Origin: Fimbriimonadaceae bacterium
Lineage (GTDB): Bacteria > Armatimonadota > Fimbriimonadia > Fimbriimonadales > Fimbriimonadaceae
Assembly (NCBI GenBank): GCA_020849075.1
Contig: JADLGZ010000083.1
Coordinates: 1-19,324, forward strand
DNA length: 19,324 nucleotides
Direction: 5' to 3'
This document shows positions 14,601 through 19,324 of the stretch, piece after piece. The position numbers were made by a program, and so were the translations under genes. The notes under the pieces are model-generated. The model saw only the letters and a program-made list of their open reading frames with translations. It did no database searches and was not told where the DNA came from. Numbering within the stretch: position 1 is the first letter of the stretch; each line of letters opens with the position of its first letter.

Positions 14601-16751
14601 CTAATTCTTTAGTGGCTTGCCCGTGTCAAGCATATGGCGTATGCGAGCGACGCTCAAGCCCTCGCGCATGAGCTCAATAAAGACTTCACGCTCAACCCGG
14701 AGCGCTTCTTCAAAGTCGGAGGGCTTTCGAAAGACCTCTTTAAGCTGTTGCCCAATGCACACGTCATGCTCGGTCAAATCGCCCTTCGATAATCCTTCGG
14801 ACAGGGCGCGATCAATCATGCCCGCAAGGGGGCCTTCCATCAACTTCCAATGGGGCAAGGACCGGGGCTCCGCTTGTAAGGCGAGGGCCCTCGCGTCAGT
14901 AATCAAGCGATCTGGATGACTAACGATCACATCCTTACTCCGCAGGTAGCCAAGGGCCACTGCTTCACCCGCGCTTGTCGATACTTGACCACGCGTCAGG
15001 AGGAGGACCGCTGCGACCAAATCCTGCAACGTTGTCTGGAACTTCAGCCGAATTCGACAGGTGCCCGCTCCCCCCGGGATCAAGCCAACACGAGACTCGG
15101 GCAAGCCAATATTGGCTTCTGGATGAGCCGAGATTGCGGAACATGCGGTTGCAAGTTCGTATCCGGCCCCGAGGCAGTGTCCATGAACCGCGGCAATGAT
15201 CTTCTTTTGATTCAATAGGACCGAAAGCTGTTGCAGAGCGGCGAGGCTGGCGTCAATGGCTAGCCAGTCGCCCTTCTCCTGAGCGTCTAGGAAGAACTTA
15301 AGGTCAAAGCCAGCGGAGAAGGATCGTGCTTCGGAGCAGAGAACCATGGGTTGGTCATGAGCCTGAAGCCATTCCGTCAAGCTCGCCACTAGCTCTGGCC
15401 CGACAACTCCCATCTTCGTCGTGATTGCCACGCCAGCCACGCCATCGCCAAGGTCGCGCACGTTGAACCCTTGGCGTTCCTCCTTGATTGGGTACTCCGT
15501 AATTGCACGGAACTCGGGCTCCTTTGGTCGGGCAACATACTTGCCCTTTTCGTTGAGTACTTTGTCGTCCTTGTAGTATTTTTCAGGCTTTAACCCTAGG
15601 ACTTCGGCACCGATTTCATCAATCATCGCAAACGGGCCCTTTTCCCAACCAAAGCCCCACATCATCACGCGATCAAAGTCAAGGGCGCTATGGCTAACTT
15701 CGTCCTTAAGGTATTGAGCATAAGCCAGAACAGGGATGAGATGTTCCCTCAGAAACTCCCCAGCTTCATCCTTAGCGGCCAAGACCGACCGAACTCGCTC
15801 GCCGAGAGGCTTCTTTGCAACGGCACCGATGGAGGCAAAGTTGACCTCCTGGACATTTCGATAGGCTTGGGTCTTGAGATCAAAGGCCAATAGCTCCTTA
15901 CCTTCCTTGCGATAGTAGCCCTGCCCGCTCTTTTGGCCGATCCAGCCTCGCTCCATTAGGGCGTTCATTGAGGCGGGATGCTTGAGAGTTGCCAACTGCG
16001 GATCATCAGTGCATCTTTCCGCCATGATGCCGGCAATGAAGGACATGACGTCGAGGCCAACGATGTCATTCAACCGAAAGGCCGCACTGCGAGGGCGCCC
16101 TAGGAAAGGGCCGCACACGGCGTCCACTTGCTCAACCGAGAGGTTTAGTTTTTCTGCCGTATGAACGGCGTGGAACATGGCCCACATCCCAAAGCGATTC
16201 GCAATGAAGCCAGGAGTATCCTTTGCTAGGATAACTCGGCGTCCGACTTGTTCTTCAAGAAACCGCGTGATGCGGGAGATTTCATTCGCTTCGGTTTCCT
16301 CAGTGGGTATGAGTTCAAGGAGCTTCAGATATCGTGGTGGATTGAAAAAGTGGGTTCCGACCAGGCGCTTCCTGATGCTTTCCGGAAGCCCTTCCGCCAG
16401 CAAAGATAGAGGGAGGGATGACGTGTTGCTACTGATGAAAGCATCATTTTTAAGGTGCGGGACGAGGCGAGCGAAAAGATCGCGCTTAGCATCTAAGTTC
16501 TCAACGATGGCCTCACATACCCAGTCAGCTTCGGCGACCAAGTTGAGATCTTCTTCAATTCCCCCAACGCGAATCCTAGCAAGAGCCTCCGCGTTGTAGA
16601 AGTGGGGTGGGCGAACCTTCTTGGACCTTTCGAAAGCAGCTCCTGCCGATTCACGGCTCATGTCAAGTAGGGTGACCTGAAGCCCCAGGTTGGCGAGGTG
16701 GGCGGCGATACCCGCACCCATGGTTCCGGCGCCAATGACACATGCATTCAT
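14601..16751 (-). CDS. Bifunctional 3-hydroxyacyl-CoA dehydrogenase / enoyl-CoA hydratase (FadN-like)
   Basis: This 716-residue beta-oxidation enzyme has the dehydrogenase first and the hydratase last, as in Bacillus FadN (YusL) and opposite to E. coli FadB. The NAD-binding motif GAGTMGAG is at 7-14. SSNTSSLPLS (107-116) and the catalytic H134 in VGTHFFNPPRYLKLLEL follow, then DTPGFIANR (178-186) and two copies of the 3HCDH C-terminal helical domain (about 180-285 and 317-425). The crotonase domain spans about 430-640: SFSAGFDLK oxyanion region, HGHCLGAGYELA with E532, and NIGLPESRVGLIPGGAGT with E552, so both catalytic Glu residues are present. Thiolase and acyl-CoA dehydrogenase genes are not in the window; etfBA lies downstream. 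The start ATG has no Shine-Dalgarno but has GTATCCT 7 bases upstream. Confidence 0.93.
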   Translation of the reverse strand: MNACVIGAGTMGAGIAAHLANLGLQVTLLDMSRESAGAAFERSKKVRPPHFYNAEALARIRVGGIEEDLNLVAEADWVCEAIVENLDAKRDLFARLVPHLKNDAFISSNTSSLPLSLLAEGLPESIRKRLVGTHFFNPPRYLKLLELIPTEETEANEISRITRFLEEQVGRRVILAKDTPGFIANRFGMWAMFHAVHTAEKLNLSVEQVDAVCGPFLGRPRSAAFRLNDIVGLDVMSFIAGIMAERCTDDPQLATLKHPASMNALMERGWIGQKSGQGYYRKEGKELLAFDLKTQAYRNVQEVNFASIGAVAKKPLGERVRSVLAAKDEAGEFLREHLIPVLAYAQYLKDEVSHSALDFDRVMMWGFGWEKGPFAMIDEIGAEVLGLKPEKYYKDDKVLNEKGKYVARPKEPEFRAITEYPIKEERQGFNVRDLGDGVAGVAITTKMGVVGPELVASLTEWLQAHDQPMVLCSEARSFSAGFDLKFFLDAQEKGDWLAIDASLAALQQLSVLLNQKKIIAAVHGHCLGAGYELATACSAISAHPEANIGLPESRVGLIPGGAGTCRIRLKFQTTLQDLVAAVLLLTRGQVSTSAGEAVALGYLRSKDVIVSHPDRLITDARALALQAEPRSLPHWKLMEGPLAGMIDRALSEGLSKGDLTEHDVCIGQQLKEVFRKPSDFEEALRVEREVFIELMREGLSVARIRHMLDTGKPLKN

Positions 16752-16758
16752 CCGGCTG

Positions 16759-16765
16759 AGGATAC
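16759..16765 (-). promoter_or_regulatory. Candidate -10 box (GTATCCT) of the fadN-like gene
   Basis: GGTATCCT on the - strand, identical to the box before tRNA-Glu, ends 7 bases before the ATG. That implies a leaderless or nearly leaderless transcript. The gene lies 56 bases after tRNA-Leu, so read-through from the tRNA is also possible. Confidence 0.45.
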
Positions 16766-16807
16766 CGGAGTGAGGCTAGATCACGGTTGGAACGGTCCCT
16801 CGATGCT

Positions 16808-16894
16808 TGGTGCCCAGGAGAGGACTCGAACCTCCACTTCCTTGCGAAAACTAGTACCTGAAACTAGCGCGTCTACCAATTCCGCCACCTGGGC
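16808..16894 (-). tRNA. tRNA-Leu (anticodon CAG)
   Basis: On the - strand an 87-base class II tRNA is seen. The acceptor is GCCCAGG/CCTGGGC and the D-arm contains GGTAGACGC. The anticodon stem CTAGT/ACTAG closes loop TTCAGGT with anticodon CAG. A long variable arm and a T-arm with GTTCGAGTC follow, then discriminator A and an encoded CCA (16808-16810). Confidence 0.95.
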
Positions 16895-16909
16895 AATGTG
16901 GGAACGGAA

Positions 16910-16916
16910 AATGTAC
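16910..16916 (-). promoter_or_regulatory. Probable -10 box (GTACATT) of tRNA-Leu
   Basis: GGGGTACATT on the - strand lies 15 bases before the tRNA 5' end. It shares its G-rich lead and GTAnnnT form with the tRNA-Glu box. Confidence 0.4.
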
Positions 16917-17017
16917 CCCAAAAACCCTAATTCTGCGAAGGAAATCCGCCGACACTATGTCCAGAGGAGTCCGAATGCGACCCTGTTAAACAGAGAGAAG
17001 AAACTTTTGACGGGGTC

Positions 17018-18775
17018 ATGGCAAGGAACACGGTTGGGTCTTCGAACATGCTGAGCGGCGAGCTTTTTGTCGAAGAAGGGTTGATCACACAGGAGCAACT
17101 CGAGCAGGCTCGTGCCAAACAGCAGGAAGTCGGCGGTACTGAAGCAATCTCTTCAATCCTGATCCAGTTGGGCATGATTGATGAACGAGACAAGGTACGT
17201 GCGACTGGCAAGATGTGGGGTGTTCCATTTGTTGACGCTTCTTCTGTCGAGCCGCCAGATGAGGCCCTTGAGAGCCTTGAAGGAAAGCTGGCAAAGCGCT
17301 TTGGTGTCCTCCCATTAGAACGACTTGATGACAAATTGACGGTGGCGATGTCGAAGCCTCTCGACATCTTTCTCATTGATGAGATCAGACTCGCCACCGG
17401 GCTAGAAATCGAACCGATGATTGGTGTTGAGAAGGATATTCTCGACGCGATCGTTAGACATTACAATTTAGAGTCCAATGTGGTCGAAGCCCTGAGCGGT
17501 GCATTGCGCGACTTCCAACTGGATCAGGAGTCGGGTGGCCATGTTGATATCGGCAGCGACGATGATGAGGACGGAGATGGCGAGATTGGCGACGATGATG
17601 CGCCCATTGTCCGTCTTGCAAGCCTAATCATCAATCAGGCGGTGACCGACCGAGCCAGTGACATTCACTGCGAGCCCAGGAAGGATGGAATGGTTGTTCG
17701 CTACCGCATTGACGGGGTGCTCATGGAGACCATGCGACTACCCCGCAAAGTGGTCGCGCCCCTCACAAACCGCATGAAGATCATGTCCAATATGGACATT
17801 GCGGAGAAAAGAGCGCCCCAAGACAACCGTATCAGTGCGGTTATAAGCGGTAAGCCTTACGACTTCCGTGTCAGCACATTGCCGACGGTTTACGGCGAAA
17901 AGGTCGTAATGCGTGTGCTGGATAAGAGCGGAATCAATGTCGGCTTGGAGCGATTGGGCTTTCTTCCGGACAACTTAGCCAAGGTTCAGGATATGGCCGC
18001 TCGCAGCTACGGGATCATCTTGGTGACCGGGCCAACGGGATCAGGAAAGTCCACTACGCTGTATTCGATTTTAAACCAGATCAGTGACGGTCAGAACAAC
18101 ATTATCACGATTGAAGACCCCGTTGAATATGAACTTGACGGCATAAACCAGTGCGGTGTCAACAACAAGGCGGGCATGACTTTTGCCGCTGGACTTCGCG
18201 CCATGTTACGCCAAGATCCGGACGTGATCATGATCGGTGAAATGCGTGACAACGAGACCGCTACGATCGCTATGGAAGCTGCCTTAACCGGTCACTTGGT
18301 GTTGAGCACCCTACATACAAACGATGCTCCCAGTGCGGCCACTCGCCTCATTGATATGGAGGTCGAGCCCTTCTTGATATCCAGTTCCATCATCGGTGTC
18401 ATGGCTCAGCGCTTGGTACGTCAGATATGCCCGCACTGCAAGGAGCCGGAGACCATTCACCGTGACCAACTGATCCGATATGGATTCCCAATAAACCCGA
18501 ACTTCGCCGAAGAAACGGGTGGGTCCCTCACGGTATTCAAGGGTGCTGGATGTGAGAAGTGCAAGCAGACTGGATACAAGGGGCGAACCGGTATCCATGA
18601 GTTGATGATGCTCAATGACGCGATTCGGGACGAAATCCTGAAGAAGTCAGCGAGTCACCAGATCCGCCAGTTGGCAGTTGAGGGCGGGATGAAAACCCTG
18701 CAAATGGATGCGCTAATGAAGATTTTGATGGGAGTAACGACGATAGACGAGGTCTTGAGAGTTGTCTACGCCTAG
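17018..18775 (+). CDS. Type IV pilus / type II secretion assembly ATPase (PilB/GspE family)
   Basis: This 585-residue cytoplasmic hexameric ATPase drives pilus or pseudopilus assembly. Residues about 12-150 are a GspE/MshE-type N-terminal domain. Residues 178-194 are a strongly acidic Asp/Glu/Gly linker. The ATPase core has Walker A GPTGSGKST (338-346), an Asp box around IITIEDPVEY (362-371), Walker B VIMIGEMRD (403-411, Met where Ile is usual) and a His box TGHLVLSTLHTNDA (424-437). CPHC (471-474) and CEKC (512-515) form the zinc-binding element, followed by GYKGRTGIHELM. Assembly (PilB/GspE) rather than retraction (PilT) is indicated by the N-domain and zinc site. ATG 17018 is used; its ribosome site is weak (GGGG), and ATG 17048 is an alternative. 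An HDOD gene follows after 25 bases. Confidence 0.93.
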   Translation: MARNTVGSSNMLSGELFVEEGLITQEQLEQARAKQQEVGGTEAISSILIQLGMIDERDKVRATGKMWGVPFVDASSVEPPDEALESLEGKLAKRFGVLPLERLDDKLTVAMSKPLDIFLIDEIRLATGLEIEPMIGVEKDILDAIVRHYNLESNVVEALSGALRDFQLDQESGGHVDIGSDDDEDGDGEIGDDDAPIVRLASLIINQAVTDRASDIHCEPRKDGMVVRYRIDGVLMETMRLPRKVVAPLTNRMKIMSNMDIAEKRAPQDNRISAVISGKPYDFRVSTLPTVYGEKVVMRVLDKSGINVGLERLGFLPDNLAKVQDMAARSYGIILVTGPTGSGKSTTLYSILNQISDGQNNIITIEDPVEYELDGINQCGVNNKAGMTFAAGLRAMLRQDPDVIMIGEMRDNETATIAMEAALTGHLVLSTLHTNDAPSAATRLIDMEVEPFLISSSIIGVMAQRLVRQICPHCKEPETIHRDQLIRYGFPINPNFAEETGGSLTVFKGAGCEKCKQTGYKGRTGIHELMMLNDAIRDEILKKSASHQIRQLAVEGGMKTLQMDALMKILMGVTTIDEVLRVVYA

Positions 18776-18800
18776 CCGATAAATGAGGGAAGGGAAGCCT

Positions 18801-19324
18801 ATGGGCACAAAACTGGAAACTGAAAAGCAAAAGAGTCTGGAAGACATCCTCTCAAAAGTGAGGGAGATTGCGGTGTTGCCCCAGGTTGTTCACCAATTGA
18901 TGGAGATCACTGAGTCATCCGATGGCTCACCGGCTGACATCGAGAAAGCGGTCGGGATTGATCCTGGCTTTACGGCAAAGCTCCTGACGATTGCCAACTC
19001 GGCTCAATTTGCCTTGCCACGAAAGGTCGTCTCACTACGCGAAGCGTGTCTAATGCTTGGCTTCAAGCAAATCCGAGCGGTCGCTCTTTCGGCTGGAGTC
19101 TTCGACCTATTCGTTGGGAAGAACGATCGAGAATCGGTTCGCCGACGTGACTGGTGGAGATTCAGTGTGGACGCCGCAGCGCTGGCCCGGCAGATTGCAT
19201 CGCAGTGCGGTGTAGTCCCGTCCGAAGCCTACACTGCGGGACTCCTACACTATGTCGGGAAGACACTCATTGACCAAAGTGACCCGTCCGCCTACGATAA
19301 GGTGATGCACGTGGTGGAGAAAGG
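18801..19324 (+). CDS. HDOD-domain signalling protein (3' end beyond the window)
   Basis: 174 codons are visible from ATG 18801 to the window end with no stop. After a charged N-terminus the HDOD fold starts at about residue 17: VREIAVLPQVVHQLMEI, then IEKAVGIDPGFTAKLL and TIANSAQFALPRKVVSL, then REACLMLGFKQIRAVAL. The later LLHYVGKTLID resembles the HD-like helix of the family. HDOD proteins act in signalling and in motility or biofilm control, and are not thought to be phosphohydrolases because they lack the full HD metal site. A strong ribosome site AGGGAAGG lies just upstream. The gene follows the pilus ATPase by 25 bases and is probably co-transcribed, which suggests a link to pilus function. 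Domains after HDOD are unseen. Confidence 0.85.
   Translation, partial: MGTKLETEKQKSLEDILSKVREIAVLPQVVHQLMEITESSDGSPADIEKAVGIDPGFTAKLLTIANSAQFALPRKVVSLREACLMLGFKQIRAVALSAGVFDLFVGKNDRESVRRRDWWRFSVDAAALARQIASQCGVVPSEAYTAGLLHYVGKTLIDQSDPSAYDKVMHVVEK

Noticed and set aside
16698..17054. A 118-codon + strand frame between the fadN-like gene and the pilus ATPase
   Set aside because: It runs antisense through tRNA-Leu and the start of the opposing gene, with no ribosome site or recognisable domain.
1..19324. CRISPR arrays, insertion sequences, transposase genes or an origin
   Set aside because: No regularly spaced repeats, transposase frames or terminal inverted repeats were seen on reading through the window.

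Overview
The window reads as a chromosomal segment of a Gram-negative-type (two-membrane) bacterium of moderate GC, about 53-56% by eye. Evidence for the envelope is an RND efflux operon with a periplasmic adaptor, a lipoprotein signal and a PilB/GspE-type pilus ATPase. No ribosomal or marker gene fixes the lineage. The gene mix and style would fit a poorly characterised phylum such as Armatimonadota, but that is a guess.

Layout. (1) 1-5692, + strand: a translationally coupled three-gene operon encoding an HlyD-type adaptor that carries an extra C-terminal cupredoxin-like domain, an RND transporter, and a stand-alone secreted cupredoxin ending in the same Cys-Pro-Met-Asn-Met signature. This looks like a metal (probably copper) export or handling system. 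(2) 5815-8006, + strand: a chimeric protein joining a zinc-metallopeptidase-like region (HEIGH), a short RHS-core remnant and a cysteine-rich phospholipase A2-like C-terminal tip. It is followed, with overlapping stop and start, by a small three-helix membrane protein that is a good candidate immunity protein. GC drops sharply in the tip. (3) 8242-11011, - strand: tRNA-Glu(CTC), a small lipoprotein and a penicillin-acylase-family Ntn hydrolase. (4) 11058-11252 (-), a small two-helix membrane protein; 11358-12230 (+), ammonia-dependent NAD synthase. (5) 12263-14324, - strand: etfB-etfA-cupin, every junction overlapping by 4 bases. (6) 14325-14600: an intergenic region with a strong + strand terminator and no + strand protein gene in front of it, so a structured small RNA is possible. 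(7) 14601-16751, - strand: a FadN-like bifunctional 3-hydroxyacyl-CoA dehydrogenase/enoyl-CoA hydratase, preceded by tRNA-Leu(CAG). (8) 17018-19324, + strand: a type IV pilus/type II secretion ATPase and the start of an HDOD-domain signalling protein that runs off the window.

How they work together: the ETF pair and the FadN-like enzyme belong to fatty-acid beta-oxidation and electron transfer. The RND/cupredoxin operon is envelope metal handling. The RHS-PLA2/membrane-protein pair is a probable toxin-immunity module. PilB and HDOD are probably motility or surface-signalling genes.

Several genes at the head of a transcription unit (lipoprotein, nadE, etfB, fadN-like) and both tRNAs share a GTAnnnT box close upstream with no clear -35. 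Where the gene is protein-coding the box lies 0-10 bases before the start and no clear Shine-Dalgarno is visible, which suggests leaderless mRNAs. Several genes inside operons do have purine-rich ribosome binding sites.
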